Positions 32,599 to 45,659 of a stretch of 64,000 nucleotides of DNA are shown one piece after another. Numbering within the stretch: position 1 is the first letter of the stretch; each line of letters starts with the position of its first letter. The translations under genes were made by a program, and so were the position numbers. This stretch comes from Eudorina sp. 2006-703-Eu-15 (taxonomy: Eukaryota > Chlorophyta > Chlorophyceae > Chlamydomonadales > Volvocaceae), in assembly GCA_003117195.1 (NCBI GenBank), contig BDSI01000134.1:64501-128500 (forward strand), written 5' to 3'. The notes under the pieces are model-generated. The model worked only from the letters and a program-made list of their open reading frames with translations, had not been told where the DNA came from and did not search any database.

Positions 32599-34255
32599 CA
32601 AGCAGCAGCAGCTGTAGCAGCAGCAGCACATAGAGGTCGGCCTGCCTGCCTGTCATTGTGGGGCGCAGGAGGGGCGCTCGTTCGCGCTGTCGCTGTGTTG
32701 ACCGACACCTTCAGCAGACGGCTGCGGTGCGGGGGGACAGTCACGGGATTCATACAAACATAGTTTGACGTATGCGTATGTCCTTCTATGTGATTATCGG
32801 AAGTATGGGCTTCCAGAAGATGTTTTGTACGGGCAGGCAGGCAGGCAGGCAGGCGGGCAAGCAGGCAGGCGGGCAGGTGGTTGAGACAGCAGTGGGCATT
32901 GCGCGTTCGTTATGTGATACGCACCTGCGTCGTCGATTACGCATTATTTCATGAATTTGGTACATACTGTGAGGACATTACCTCGTGGGCTTGTACTGGT
33001 TACGCGAACGGCCACGCGGGCAAGCCCGATCAAGGGGTTGGTACGACATGTGATCCGAGGAGTACGACATGTAGTACGAGAGGTAAACCGTGTGATCTCG
33101 AAGGCGACCCCCCTTGCAGCAGCCCCTTGCTAGCTGTCCACCCAGACGCCTCTCCATCGGCCCCATTTCAATCACTAATAATCACTCGTCACACTCACGG
33201 GCTGTCATCGTCGTAACGGGGACGCCGATCGGCCTGAAGTCGCCAGCTGTGACATGCATGTACAGCGGTCGACTGTGTTATGTGTGGGATTTTCGCTGCC
33301 CAAAAATGCTGTCGTTGCCGCCTGCCCCGTTTCGTTGCCATGGCAGCGGGGGGAGCCAAGCCATGGGGCCGTGGCTGGATTGGATGGATAAGCGAACGCA
33401 GATTTTTAAGAGGCAAGGATCCGTAAAGAAGTTTCGAATCCAGGTAACAACCGTACATGCTTAGCAGTCCATGACTTCATGCCTTGCTGCCGCTGCCTTC
33501 CCCGCCACAGTTCCACAGCCTGACGGCGGGGCCTAGCGGGACCATCGCGTCGTGTGTCGGGGGAATGAAGTCGCCGTGGTTGGAAGGCTGTGGTGGCTGT
33601 GGCATTGGTAACGATGTTATACCGTAATACTGTTCGATTCCTGTCGATTACGCCTAGCTGATCGGTGAGTAAGGGGTTGGTCAAACAGTTGTCTGCAGGG
33701 CGCCCAGGGGGCTTTGTAAGTAAGTGATGGAGCCTCTCTCAGCGGTAGGTTCGTCCGCACCGTTACAGGCAAGGGTTGACCAGCGTTGACCGAGACCGAG
33801 ACTGAGACGAGTAGCGGCGCGAATCAGCCCTCGACCAGCAACCAGCCTGTCCGTCGTCCTCCTCTTCGTTCCCATCCCTCCTCAAACTCGTAAAACAAAT
33901 GACAAGCAAGAGCATCGTTATTCTGTACCCTTACTTATAATCAGCATGCATTGGGGCTTTGTGTTCGTACCGATGGGTAGGGATCATTGAAACCGAGAAA
34001 ACGCAGTGGTTGAACACGCACGGTTAAACCACTACCAAGCCGTGCGTGGCTGTGCAGACAGCGGTGCTCCACGTTGTTTGTGTTGCCGCCCGCCATGGCG
34101 CGGACAAACCTACGCCCCTTCGTAATGACCGTGCACCCCGCCCCGCTGAGCGAGCCCGCGAGGGGTCGTCCGCGTTGCGACATCACTGATCGACCTAAGA
34201 TGCCTAACCGTTTCCTTGCCAACACACTGTGCCTATCCTCCTATATCTGCTTCTG
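32599..34255. other. Intergenic DNA between convergent kinase and pherophorin genes
   Basis: Contains the 3' UTR of the kinase gene (a possible TGTAA at 33715-33719) and a short GGCA/GGCAG repeat at about 32828-32880. From 33880 onward it is AT-rich. Small frames have no codon bias. Nothing else recognised. Confidence 0.5.
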
Positions 34256-34260
34256 TTACA
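34256..34260 (-). terminator. Candidate TGTAA poly(A) signal of the pherophorin gene
   Basis: TTACA on the plus strand, i.e. TGTAA on the minus strand, about 370 bases beyond the stop codon at 34627 in AT-rich DNA. This is a typical distance for the lineage. Confidence 0.5.
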
Positions 34261-34626
34261 ATCGAATATTAACTGACTAACCACCAGACGGGTGCCATAA
34301 ACGGAAACTGTCAAGCGCTGGCGAAGGGCGACGAGCGAGGTTGGCGAGGTAGGTCGGCAAAATCAAGCAACCCCTATCGAATACCACATTTCACTCCAAG
34401 CATAAAATCAAAACAACTAGCGGAAAGATTTCTACCTGCTAACACTGTGTGCTCGCTGTTCTAAAACCACGCAGGTGTTCTAGGATGTAACGTTATGGAG
34501 CCAGGTAAAACAAAATAAAAGCAAGACACAGGTCACGGCATCTGTAATTCATCTACGGAAATTAAGTACTAGGCCCACAAGAAAATAAATCAATCCGACA
34601 GTGAGCTGAAAATCGGTCTAGATGGT

Positions 34627-37600
34627 CTACACGGTGGCGATTGGACAGCAGTCATGAAGCTCGTTGAGGACCGAGTAGGTGCACCCGCCGAAGCCGTAGC
34701 ACAACCCCGCGGGAGAGCCGCACGGATCTGAGGCGTCCATCGACAGGCACAGCTTGAAACCCTCGGTCGCGACCCGCGAGATGTTGAAGTTGAGCCCCCG
34801 GAAGGTCAGGACACCGTACGGCGTGCCTCCAGGGAAGGACTCCACCGTAAACTGGGGGACGACACGCGCGGCGTTGAGCGTGGCGCGGCGGATGGCCTTG
34901 GTGGTGGCGGTGGCGCAGCCGATATCTGCAGGCGGATCACAACAAAAACGGCGATAATTATTGCAGGGCAGGCACAGCAGGTGGTTCGGCGTCCCCTCTG
35001 GAGGATCACACATCACATCACAGACACACATCACACAGCAACGTTTTCCGCTACGCGCGCAGAAAGCTCTCCGACCCAGCGAGTGAGCGAGCGCGCAATA
35101 TTTGCACAATGACCTATCTGCACAATGACCTATCTGCACAATGACCTATCTGCACAATGACCTAACATAGCAATCCAATACGGCACACAGCGGGCACAAA
35201 GCACTCGAGCAGGACGGCATCACGACCCGCATCATGCACGGCATCACGACCCGCAAGCCAGACAGCAGGACCCGCATCATGCACGGCATCACGACCCGCA
35301 AGCCAGACAGCAAAAGTTCAGTACGGCCCTGTACGGCACACTATGACCAGTGGGCACCCCAACTACTCACTGATGAGGAACTGGACCTTGTACAAATCCA
35401 TTGGGGCACAGCGGCTGCTGCTGATGGCGGTGAGGCCCCCGTCGGACAGCGTCGTGATCCGGAAGCAGTAGGTGGCGTTGGTGGCAGTAGCACCCGGCTC
35501 CCGTACCGCGCCGCCCAGTACGTACGGGCTGTAATCCGTGGGCTTGCGATCCTTGGCGCATTGGCAGATGGGGAAGGTGGGCAGGGTGCCAGGTGGCGGA
35601 GCTGGCGGGGTGGGTTTGGGCGGAGGCCGCGGCGGGCGCGGGCTGGGAGGCGGCGGGGGAGAGCGTTCCGGGAGCGCGGATCCTGGAGGCTGGTCTGGGA
35701 ATTGAAGGGGCGGAGAGGGTGGCGGTGGGCTGAGAGTTGGCGGGCTAGGAGATAGCGGCGGCGGTGGCGGGGGTGGCTTGGGTGGTGGTTGGCTGGGCGG
35801 CGGCGGCGGCGGCGGGCTGGGTGGTTGCGGCGGTGGTGGTTGGCTGGGTGTTGGCGGTGGAGGCGGGCTGGGTGGTGGCGGCGGAGGCGGGCTGGGTGGT
35901 GGCGGCGGCGCCGGGCTGGGAGGCGGTGGTGGTGGCGGGCTGGGTGGTGGCGGCAGCGGGGGTGGTGGTTGGCTGGGCGGCGGCGGGCTGGGTGGTGGCG
36001 GTGGAGGCGGGCTGGGTGGTGGCGGCGGAGGCGGGCTTGGAGGCGGCGGCGGCGGCGGGCTGGGTGGTGGCGGCAGCGGGGGTGGTGGTTGGCTGGGCGG
36101 CGGCGGGCTGGGTGGTGGCGGTGGAGGCAGGCTGGGTGGTGGCGGCGGAGGCGGGCTTGGAGGCGGCGGCGGAGGCGGGCTGGGAGACGGCGGCGGTGGC
36201 GGGCTGGGTGGTGGCGGCGGTGGCGGGCTGGGTGGTGGCGGCGGTGGCGGGCTGGGAGGCGGCGGCGGTGGCGGGCTGGGTGGTGGCGGTGGAGGCGGGC
36301 AGGGTGGTGGCGGCGGAGGCGGGCTTGGAGGCGGCGGCGGCAGCGGGCTGGGTGGTGGAGGCGGCGGCGGGCTGGGTGGTGGCGGTGGTGGCGGGCTGGG
36401 AGGCGGCGGCGGTGGCGGGCTGGGTGGTGGCGGCGGCGGCGGGCTGGGAGGCGGCGGCGGAGGCGGGCTGGGTGGTGGCGGCGGAGGCGGGCTGGGTGGT
36501 GGCGGCGGTGGCGGGCTGGGTGGTGGCGGCGGTGGCGGGCTGGGAGGCGGCGGCGGTGGCGGGCTGGGTGGTGGCGGCGGCGGCGGGCTGGGTGGTGGCG
36601 GCTGTGGCGGGCTGGGAGGCGGCGGCGGTGGCGGGCTCGGTGGTGGCAGGCTGGGTGAAGTGAGCCCAGAGGGTTGGCAGCCTCCCGGCAATGTGGTCAG
36701 GTCCACGGATAGGCTGCACACGCTGGTGCCGCCCCAGGCAGCGCAGGCGCCGTTGGAGCCTCCGCAGCACTGCCCGGCGCCGAGGCCGTTCCCGGAGCAC
36801 GCCGTGTTCCCAGTCAGCTGGCCGTCGTGAATCTGGATGGCGGGAAGAGGTGCGGGGAGAGGGACACGTCTTGAGGAAATGACCGCAAGGGGAAAGCCGA
36901 CCTCGGGTTGGAGGCACCTGTTGAGGCTTCTGACCATAAGGAGCACACACCGTTAATCCCTTTGGGGTCCGCTGTAACGTTCATTCATTAATTCTTAGGA
37001 GCATGGGCTGCATGGGTTGCATGGGTTGCATGGCCTTGCAGTGCCTTGCAGTGGCCAGAAGATTGCAATCACGCACGGTCTTCTGCAACTACATGCAGCT
37101 TGAGCGGGCACCCAAGCCGACGGAAATGAATAACGACGCCCGGGGACGGTCCACCTTGTAACGCTTAATCAACGTCGCCTTTCCACACCCGGTCAGGACC
37201 CACGCCCGGGTTTGGTCAGTAATACGGCAGGGTACGATCTGCTGCTGAGTTATACGACCAAGCACGCCCCACTGGACGTCAGCAGCGCAGGCGGTACGAC
37301 CGCCGTGGCGTCGTACCCCGCACACCGTCGTACCGGATCAGCGCAGCTGCCTCATGAAGTCTCGATGGGCGTGTGTGTGACAGAAACACGTCGTCACAAT
37401 CGAATGGTATGCCCATCCGCGCTGATGGACGAACGCTGCCCCGCGCGCCCCACCCCAACCGACGCCCGCACCTGCAGCGGCAGCGAGGTGAGATCGTACG
37501 GCACGTAGTACGAGAAGGAGGTGATGCCGTCGCACTTGCCGTAGTCGGGCGAGGCGCTGCCGCCGGGGCCGCAGCCCGCCCGGCTGCACAGTCCGGACCG

Positions 37601-37840
37601 GCAGCACACCCAGCTGAAGCTGTCACCGCCCTTGCAGCCGCTTAAATTCACGGTGACGAGCCGGGTGGTGGCGTTGACAGCGGTGCATGTGACGGACAGG
37701 CAGCCGGACAGGGCTGTGCAGGTAAGACAGCTGGGGGCCAGCAATGCGCGGTGGTGCCCGAAGGTCTCAGAGGACGAGGCCGAAGCGGAAATGAAGGCTG
37801 CTGCTGCCAGCAGCGACGACAGCAGCCGCCGCGGCGCCAT
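34627..37840 (-). CDS. Pherophorin (hydroxyproline-rich extracellular matrix glycoprotein), 3 exons
   Basis: Pherophorins form the cell wall/extracellular matrix of volvocine algae. Exons on the minus strand are 37840-37472, 36832-35371 and 34925-34627, joining in phase to 709 residues. Residues 1 to about 22 are a signal peptide (MAPRRLLSSLLAAAAFISAS). The N-terminal globular domain is Cys-rich (CLTCTALSGCLSVTC, WVCCRSGLCSRAGCG, QCCGGSNGACAAWGG). A rod of [12 protein letters not shown] repeats covers about residues 183-540, the expected target of prolyl hydroxylation and glycosylation. The C-terminal pherophorin domain starts at FPICQCAKDRKP and includes YCFRITTL, CAPMDLYKVQF and GCTYSVLNELHDCCP. 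Candidate N-glycosylation sites NATT, NLSG, NATY and NISR are visible. The donor after QFLI is GTGAGT. Antisense frames over the Pro repeats are artefacts. The paralogue cannot be named. Confidence 0.93.
35103..35165 (+). repeat. 16-bp tandem repeat in pherophorin intron 2
   Basis: Four copies of TGCACAATGACCTATC at 35103, 35119, 35135 and 35151. Purely intronic (intron 34926-35370). Confidence 0.95.
35218..35312 (+). repeat. 45-bp duplicated repeat in pherophorin intron 2
   Basis: Two copies of a unit with CGCATCATGCACGGCATCAC and CCGCAAGCCAGACAGC, stepping 45 bp, plus a partial copy in front. Intronic. Confidence 0.85.
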
Positions 37841-40800
37841 TCGCCTGCCGTAATCGGTTTGCAGTAGGAGGAAAATGTAAAATTTATTTTGACAGAATGC
37901 ATTCAGAGTGGAATGTTAACAGCCTGACACGTGTATCGCTGCTGGCGTACGTAAGTATTTGCTCGCGCTTGGCACGGCTTGGCGCTGGTTGGCGCCAAAA
38001 AGGCTGTCGACCGTCAACGGTCAGGCACAGGTCGTTCTTTTGCTTACCGGAATCGCATTAAATCGCCTTGATCGCGGTAAATTTATAGTCTTAAAAATTA
38101 TTATATATTAAACAGAAAGGTTGCTGCAACCTGCCGCAAATGCAAGCGAAGCAACTGCTGCCGCGGCCGCGCAGTGATCTGCGGCGAGCCGTTCACCACA
38201 GATGCGTGTAGCTATTTCGATTGCTTGGACTTTTATAAGATTGAAGTCACAAGGTAATATTGTACGAGTTGTTGTTTTGGCGCGATGGAGCCGTGCGAAT
38301 GTCGCAATACGTCGCAATACCGCGCAATACGACAAGAATCCGGAAAGACGACCTGAACGGGCCAACCGCCGCTGAAGCACCGTAGATGCTAGGACCTGCA
38401 ATTCATCTTACTTTTGTAATAATCAATGGATTATAATGAACTGTGCACATGATGGACACCCCCACGCCTAAAGCGGCCTAGATTCCTCCGGATTCCTCAG
38501 GATGGGCGAGACGTGGGGCATGCACGGCGGACGGTGACTGCTGCGGTTTTGTCGGTGTTTCCCGGTTCGTTCAGGCTTCACGGCGATTCCACATCGATCT
38601 CAAAACATGACCGATGATCAAATGATCAATGGTACTCATTGCAGGGACCTCGTCGATTCTTCTTTGTTCCTGTTCGTTGTCAAGTTCGCCGTCAGTCTGC
38701 CACCAGTCGCGCGACCGATTAAATCCTTCCAAAACTCTAGACTAGACAAAAAACTAAGGCCTCCCGTGTGCACATACTAATAATCGAGTATAATGTTATT
38801 GGCAAGGAGTCAGCGTTGAACACCTGTGAACACCTGGTGAAACCCAATAGGGACACCGTCTGAGTTCTGAAATTCCAGCTTAAATTCCGCACTGCGTTGC
38901 TGATCCCACAAATCGGCGGTCGACGTCATCCTGGCTTTTCCTTTATTCTGTGTTGCATGCGAATGCGGACGCCGACCCACAGCGAATCCCGCATCCGGGT
39001 CCTCTGTGCCCTGCGCCACAAGTCACAACTTCCAAGCAAGCGTCTTCAAGCTCCCAGAAGCGATTGGACCGTATACGGTACGCGGATCGCGGTTCAGATC
39101 CCGGCAGGATTTGGGCGTTGGGCCTTTTCACCACGTTTCACCGCAGAGCCTGACATGGGGACAGGGGGGATAGATGGTAGTAGTAGTAGTAGTACCGTTA
39201 CAGTGTGGATAGGCTTTCACAAACGTTCACCGCCATTCCCAGTGGTCGCACCCATTCCTACGCGTTTCAAAGGGTACGAGACCAGCGCGAAGCCAGAGAG
39301 GTGATTTTTTAATTGTATTTTGCTCATGGACATAAGGAAAAATACTGCTTGAAAACTGGCTGGGATACGGTGACAAGGCGGTTGCAGTGCGGCGGACCGC
39401 GCCAGACCAACATGAAATGAGAAACCACAATGCCTTCCTCCGAGTTATCCATTATCCTGGTGACTCATCAACGAGATGCATTCAGAGTAAATGAATGACC
39501 TGGAATGACGGTGAACGTTTGTGAAATTTTTTGTACCCGTTACAAGGTGGACCCCGCGGGTTGTGCTTGTCACAGCGGACCCCAAAAAGGGATCGTTGGT
39601 CAGTGTGTGAATGGGAAGGCAGCAAGGCACACCCATCCGGCAGGCAGGGCCCGGTACACGGAGCCGGCGCGCGGACGGCAGGACCTGCACACACGTACAC
39701 CAGTACTCCTACCTACCTCCTGCAGCAGCACTCCTGCCGCCGATCCGGTGACCGTGTCAGATTCTTCCGTACACGGGGGCTCGATGCGGGCAGTGGGCAG
39801 CCGCTGCACGCATGCAGCGCCAGGCAGCGCCGGAGAACCAATCAACCCGCACGACACCTGGAGGGACCGGATGGGGATCCCCAGGCCGATCAGGTCTTGA
39901 ACTCTTGATCGATGGTGAGGGACGAGGGGGTCAAGGATGCACCAGGGTAAGACGTAGCCTCACAGATCATTCATTGGATGGGGTGTGACAGTCGGCGGCA
40001 GAGGTCTCCTCTCTCCTGACCGATCAGTTCTCGAGGAGATCATGGATAGCTGAGGATGCAGCGGGCCACACTGTCCACCGCCGCAAGTGGCCTGTCCACC
40101 CAGGCGGCAGGTTGGTGGGTGGAGGGTGGACAGGTTTTGTCCGTTTTTTCCACCCTCCCAGCTCCCACGTGTCTTGTCCCTCACCCCATCGGCGCAACGT
40201 CCTACCCGCCCCGCCCCGGGCGTACTTATCCCAAGACCTTTTGGGAAGATTCACACGTTCACTGCTGGATGTCGTCCTCTTGCTGGGTCGCACCAATCGC
40301 TTGGGTATGTGTAGCAGACGCATTCAAGCAGCCGCTGCGGGGACCATCTAGGATTCAAGAGTCGATAACACAGGTGTCCGCGGAATCGACATGCACCAAA
40401 CAGGATATGCGGCCATGGGGGCGAGCCGGCGCCGGAGCCGAATGGGACCCGTGCAAGGTCAAAAGTCCAAGGGCAAGTTGTATACTATGAAGGTCATGGG
40501 TCGCAACGGTCAATAACGAATGACGCACGTCCGACATTGATGCAACCTAATAATAAGCGGTCAAGGCAAAGCGGCATCTGGGGTGCGCCACTCGATCCCT
40601 CCCTGTCCCCTCCCTCGACGCAACAACTCCGGGACGGCACATATCAACGAACGCACAGCACCAGGGCCCCGAGCGCGAAGATCTCAATGGGGCTGATCGG
40701 CGGACGAGAGACCACGTGCGTGGTCAGCCTGGCCTCTCGCTATGCAAGCCACACCATGACGTAGGTAGAGGCCCTAGCCGCCCTGATCTCCTCCCGATGC

Positions 40801-41640
40801 CAAGGCTACCGGCCGTCCTGCAACGTCTGTCCATCGCCGCAGACTCCGGGGCGCGCATCGCAGCCGGTGCAGCCACGAGGCGCATCGGGCGTCGGGTTGG
40901 GCCGCAGGCCCGCAATCAACCAGGCCTAGATGGCGCCAGTTGGAGGCGACGCCCGCCCGACACCTCATCACCCCCAAGGACGTTGCCATCGTGGCCACGT
41001 CGCCATCCCGCAACCACAGTCGTCGTTCCGCGGAATCTGCTGCCTGCACGCACCCGACACGAGACACCCCAAAATCGTCGACCCCAGATGCCAAGCCCCG
41101 CCGCGGGGACCCATGCCCCAAGCTCTACTGCTAAGAGCAGAGCGGTAGGCGGTCGGAGCCGCACGCGTGGCAGTACGCTCATGTACAGCGTGTCGCATGT
41201 GGCAAGCTGCCAGCCATCCAGCCGTAAGGAGTCACCAGCGCCGAAGCACAGCAACTCGCAGTTTCCCACGCCAGCTGGGATTGCCCACGGACCCACGGCC
41301 GGGGGGAGACACTACCTCTCTCTCTCACACCCACACCCATACACCCATACCCACACGCTGCGCAGGCCTCATCGCGGTTTTAATCAGTACAATGGGCATA
41401 CACGGGATGATGCCACCCGTATCGATCAGCTCTCCAAGCGCCCGATGCGAGGGCGTGCGTGAGAGGGCATATCATTCCCTTGTGCCCAGGAGGCCCTTCG
41501 ATCCTCCCTACGATACCCCTTCCCCGCCTCGTCTTAGTACTCTCATCAGTACCAGGCCGCGACATTTCGCTGTACAGATACAGAAATGCACACACTCGAC
41601 ACCAATAATTGCCTTGTATCTAAACGCACACATACATACA
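37841..41640. other. Long gene-poor region
   Basis: The first 250 bases or so (AT-rich) are probably the pherophorin promoter. The rest alternates AT-rich stretches (to about 39500) with GC-richer DNA without convincing exons. A frame on the minus strand at 40916-41296 is open but has no start context, splice partners or motif I can place. A (AGT)n run is at 39177-39195 and CCCACA/CCCATA repeats at 41328-41360. It may contain degraded repeats. Confidence 0.45.
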
Positions 41641-41706
41641 ACACAAACGCACACACATGGGTGGGCTTCTTGTTAAACACATGGGCGGTCTCTTCGCCAC
41701 ACACAT

Positions 41707-41820
41707 GGGGATCGGGTGCGCGCCCCTGGTTGAGAGCGAGGGGACATGGGCATCACGCCCCTCTCAGGGTTAGCAGCCCTTGGTCAGTGCCAGGCCCGGT
41801 CAGATATGTAACACACACAT
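41707..41820 (+). repeat. Dispersed repeat D, copy 2
   Basis: GGTTGAGAGCGAGGGGACA, TCACGCCCCTCTCAGGGTTA, CAGTGCCAGGCCCGG and CAGATATGTAACACACACA, in the same order and orientation as at 26160-26330. The CA tail here is short. Confidence 0.8.
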
Positions 41821-42831
41821 GTTCGCGCGCGTGCACACGCACGCACACCTCAGGATCTCGACATCCACACGCACGCCTCTCACCAGGGGACCAAACGGAA
41901 GCGACCCGAAGCGGCCCTTCCGTCGTCGTACCACGTGACCGTCCACACACCATTTGGAGACGAATGGCCACCGTGGCAAGCTCCGCGCCTGTCCGACCGT
42001 TTCCAAGAGTCCGGCGACAGCTTCACGCATGCACACCCCAACCAACGTCCCATTCGAAAGGAAACCTGCATCGACCGCAGAGCCCCCACGAGTCCGAGTT
42101 TCCGACGTCCCTTTCAAATACAGGACCTCCTGCCCTTGGCAGGCAGGTGGTCCGTCACCACGTGCAGTCGTCGTCATGCTCTATGTACGCTATACTACAT
42201 CGTCATACTACTCGAGGCGTCAAAACTGCAGGCACAGCCGGGCTCAGACCCGCACCCGACCTTGGCCGTGTCAGCAAGGGGAAAAGACTCTGGCACACAG
42301 GCCCGCGCACGAAATATGGCGTAAAAGAAGAAAAGGACAAGGGAAACATACGCTTCACACCGTCCCTCGAAAACGACACCCAGGTCAGCCGCCGCATCCG
42401 TTCAGGCGGAGACGAGTCCGGCTGGGCTTGCCCCCGCTGACCTCGCGGCCCGCGCAAGGCGCAACAATGCAAAGGCGCCACCAGCCCTCCCGGCTAGCCG
42501 ACGCACAGCGTGCTCAAGTCCACACAGGCGTGCCCGCCCTGAGCTGGCAGCAACTGGCCAACAGGCGACTCCTACCTCCCGCCCACCTCTCCGTCTCTCA
42601 TTTCAAGCAGCACAGCCGCAACGCCCACCCCAACGCTGCGTTCGCCGCGTGAGGCGCTGACTCCACGGCGGCCCCGGCGACGATGAGTCAGCACCGGAAT
42701 TGCGTGCGGCGCTCGCCCCACACGGCTTGGCACACCGGGCACGGCAAAAAGCACGCACACGGTGCACCCGGGGCCTACCGAGTGCCAGCAACACTGCACA
42801 GACACATCATTTGGGGGGGCTCCGCACGGCC
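41821..42831. other. No supported gene; 3' flank of the SnRK2 gene
   Basis: Plus-strand frames of up to 284 codons cross this stretch but lack splice logic and have repetitive His/Thr/Arg composition. The last few hundred bases presumably include the 3' UTR of the minus-strand kinase ending at 42832. I saw no clear TGTAA signal for it. Confidence 0.4.
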
Positions 42832-45659
42832 TCAGCGGTAGTTTTTGACGTAGCGCTGCAGCTCCGCGCTCTTGTGCGTTTTAAGGTCCTCATTGATGGC
42901 GTTGTCCATCATGTTGTCGTACGCGTCATCCGCGTCCTTGCCCTTCCCCCCCGCGCCGCCGTGCGCCACGCGGCCCTTGGCCTCGTCGAGGATGCGTTTG
43001 ATCTCGTCGGGGGTCTGGTGGCCCGGTGGGAACCCGGCCTTGAGGTACGACTCGTTCATGGTGGGTGCCTGTACGACAGTACGGACCATGACGGTCGGGT
43101 TGTGGGTCAGATAATAAGAACGGGACCACAGTTTTCTTGCTTGGCAGGGCCCCCGAGTGAAAGGTGAGAATCAGAAGGGTAACGGACGCTGAATAATTTC
43201 CTGTTCATAAAACGGTTTGGGAGGGCCAGATGGGGCAAGATTTGGCAAGCCGTGAAGAGGTCCTCTAGCGGGGCAACATCCAGCAGAAGCCAGCCAAGGA
43301 TGCTAGGGCGGTAAGCGCTTCTTACACCACAACACGACGCGCTTCCTGCGGCCCGCCGGGCCGACCGAAGGCCATCTGCACACAACCTCCGGCAGCGTTG
43401 ATGATGCCAACTGACCGACCCACGACCGCCTACTCCTGCCGCAGCTGCTATATCAGAGCCCCCTCACCTCGGGCGGCAGGTTGGTGGTGAACCAAGGGTG
43501 CTTCATGACCTCCTCCAGCGTGATGCGATCCTTGGGGTCGGGCAGCAGCATCTTCTTGAGCAGGTCCTTGCCCGGGTCCGAGATCTCCACCTTTGTGGGC
43601 AGCTCGTAGCGCTGGCGGACCTGTACGTCGGCACGGGTGGGCGCACAGGGTAGGGGTGTCCTTCGCTAAGCGCAGGGATGGAATGAGAAAGAGGGAGAGA
43701 GTGTGAGACGAGTTGAGACAGAAAGGGAGAAGGAAGCGGACGGAGTTTAGGCGGTCTGAGGTCAGGTCCTTAGGCCGGGTTCCAAGGTGTAGGGAGACCG
43801 GACGCCCACACAAACAGAGAAGGCAGCAGCAGCAGCAGCGGCAATAACAGCGTCAATTACAAAAGGATGCGTTTAAAGTTGATCTGGGTTGCCAGCAGCC
43901 AGCAGCGATCCCAAGCAAGCAGCATGGACGACCGCCAGCGAGTGCCCCCCCGGCGGAGGACCGGGTCCGCGGTGCAGCGGCAGCGGATCCGCCGTTCGTG
44001 CCACCGGCGCGCCACAGCCCCTATCCCCACAGGCAGCCCCCCCCCGCTGTCCGGCACCTTAAGGTAATAGAGAGCAACTAGCCGCCCCTCCTTCGCCAAG
44101 TCGGCCCAACGGGTCCCGCCAGCGGCCCCCTTCAACCGAAGAACGTGTGCTGCGCCCGACAGGCCGCCCTGGTCCGTGCGCACTCCGAGCAAAGCTAGCT
44201 AGCGCCCGTACCCCAGCCGTCCGCCCTACGTCACACCCAGCGACGCAGTGACCCGGCGACCCAACGATGCAGTGACCCAGTGACCCAGCGACCCAGTGCT
44301 CACCATGTTGTCCAGCATGGACAGGATCTCGGTCGCCTTGGGCATGGCCGCCCCCGCGGGCACCTCGAAGGGGTACCTCCCGTAAAACATGACGTACAGC
44401 ATCACCCCGCACGACCAGATGTCCGCCACCTTGCCGTCGTATTTGCCGTCCCGGTTGACGAGCACCTCGGGCGCCATGTACGTGAGCGTCCCCACCTGAG
44501 GGAGCGTGGACCGCCGAGAACGTCGGAGACGGCGTGGCGTGTCAGATGGGGCCGTGGGGCGGCCTTGACCGGAGGGGCCGCGGGTTGTGGTGGGGAAACA
44601 CGATGGTGGCGAATGTGTTCGCCCGGGGATGCGGATGGTCCGTGTACGGGCAGCGTTCCTGATCGATTTGGGTTTGCGGGTTTGGGTTTGGGTTTGCCGC
44701 CCCTCCTACAACTTCGTGAGTGGACTGAGTGAGTGCCTTGCGAAGCAGGATGACGCCAGGGATGGTGCCCACGGGCATTCTGGTGTACTGGGTTGTCGAA
44801 ATTCGCAAACCATGACCAAGTGCCCCCTGCAATCCTCTAACGACCGTGTAGCATGTGCCAAACATATCTTGCGCAGAAGGCATGGCTTTGGCGCTTCATA
44901 ACCACATGTCGTGCTTCTACAAGAAGCGCGCAATGCCTGTCAACAAGCGCGCAGCCCCTGCAGCCTCTGATGGTGAGGGTGGTTGGGTTGATGATACTCG
45001 GGCTCCGAGACTAACGGTTGGGCGCACCTTGCTCTTGGCTGCTGAGCGCATATCCGCTTTGCTGTAGCCGAAGTCGCAAATTTTTAACAACGGCAGTGGC
45101 AGGCCGTCCACCTTCTGCAGTAACGTGTTTTCTAGCTTGATGTCACGGTTCGCGACACCGCGCTTGTGGCAGTAGTCCACCCCGATGATGAGTTGCTGGA
45201 AGAACCACCGTGCCACAGCCTCCTTGAGGCGAGCCTGTTGCTGGACGTACTGAAAGAGACTGCCGCCCGTGGCGTACTCCATGGCGATACATATGTATTC
45301 TGACGTCAGGAAAACTTCCTTGAATTGGATCACATGAGGGTGCCGCAACATACTGCAAGGGAAAGTTTTGGGTAACGCGGTTGCATCGCACAGGACCAGA
45401 AGCCGGAAAGACACTTGGCAACAAAAGTCTCGCACCTGTGGTTCAGGATCTCTGACTCCACGTACTTGTTAACATCACAACGCTTTAAGAATTTAATAGC
45501 CGCAAGCTCGTTGTTGTGCAACTTTTTCCCTAGCTGCACGAAGCCGAAAGCGCCCTTCCCCAGCGATTGCACGCGCTCATAACGACCAGTCTCCCGCAAA
45601 GGATCAGGATCAGCAGCAGCTGAAGCCATACTGCCGTGTGGTGCCAGCTTTTCGGGCAA
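42832..45659 (-). CDS. SnRK2-type serine/threonine protein kinase, 5 exons
   Basis: SnRK2 kinases act in stress signalling: osmotic/ABA responses in plants, sulfur and other nutrient stress in algae. Minus-strand exons are 45659-45436, 45352-45028, 44495-44304, 43620-43468 and 43068-42832, all in phase, giving 376 residues, or 366 if the second ATG (45629) is used. From the second start the glycine loop LGKGAFGFV is at residues 23-31, followed by LAAIKFLKR (Lys), [61 protein letters not shown] and [12 protein letters not shown]. These, with [20 protein letters not shown] and [11 protein letters not shown], are SnRK2 signatures. The catalytic loop has NRD instead of HRD. The C-terminus ([12 protein letters not shown] and an Asp/Asn-rich stretch) resembles the regulatory tail. 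It is close to the algal SAC3/SnRK2 group, but the orthologue is not fixed. Confidence 0.93.

Noticed and set aside
30606..32753. Ala-rich minus-strand frames of 307 and 355 codons
   Set aside because: They mirror the Ala-rich kinase tail exon; GCN/GGC repeats are open on both strands.
35764..36830. Plus-strand Gly/Trp/Ala-rich frames of up to 350 codons
   Set aside because: They are antisense to the Ser-Pro repeat exon of the pherophorin, whose conserved flanking domains fix the strand as minus.
40916..41296. Minus-strand frame with a hydrophobic segment as a possible transposon remnant
   Set aside because: No conserved motif or neighbouring frame supports it; left as unexplained open frame.
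41586..42440. 284-codon plus-strand frame
   Set aside because: It begins in simple CACA repeats, crosses dispersed repeat D, and has no codon bias, motif or splice partners.
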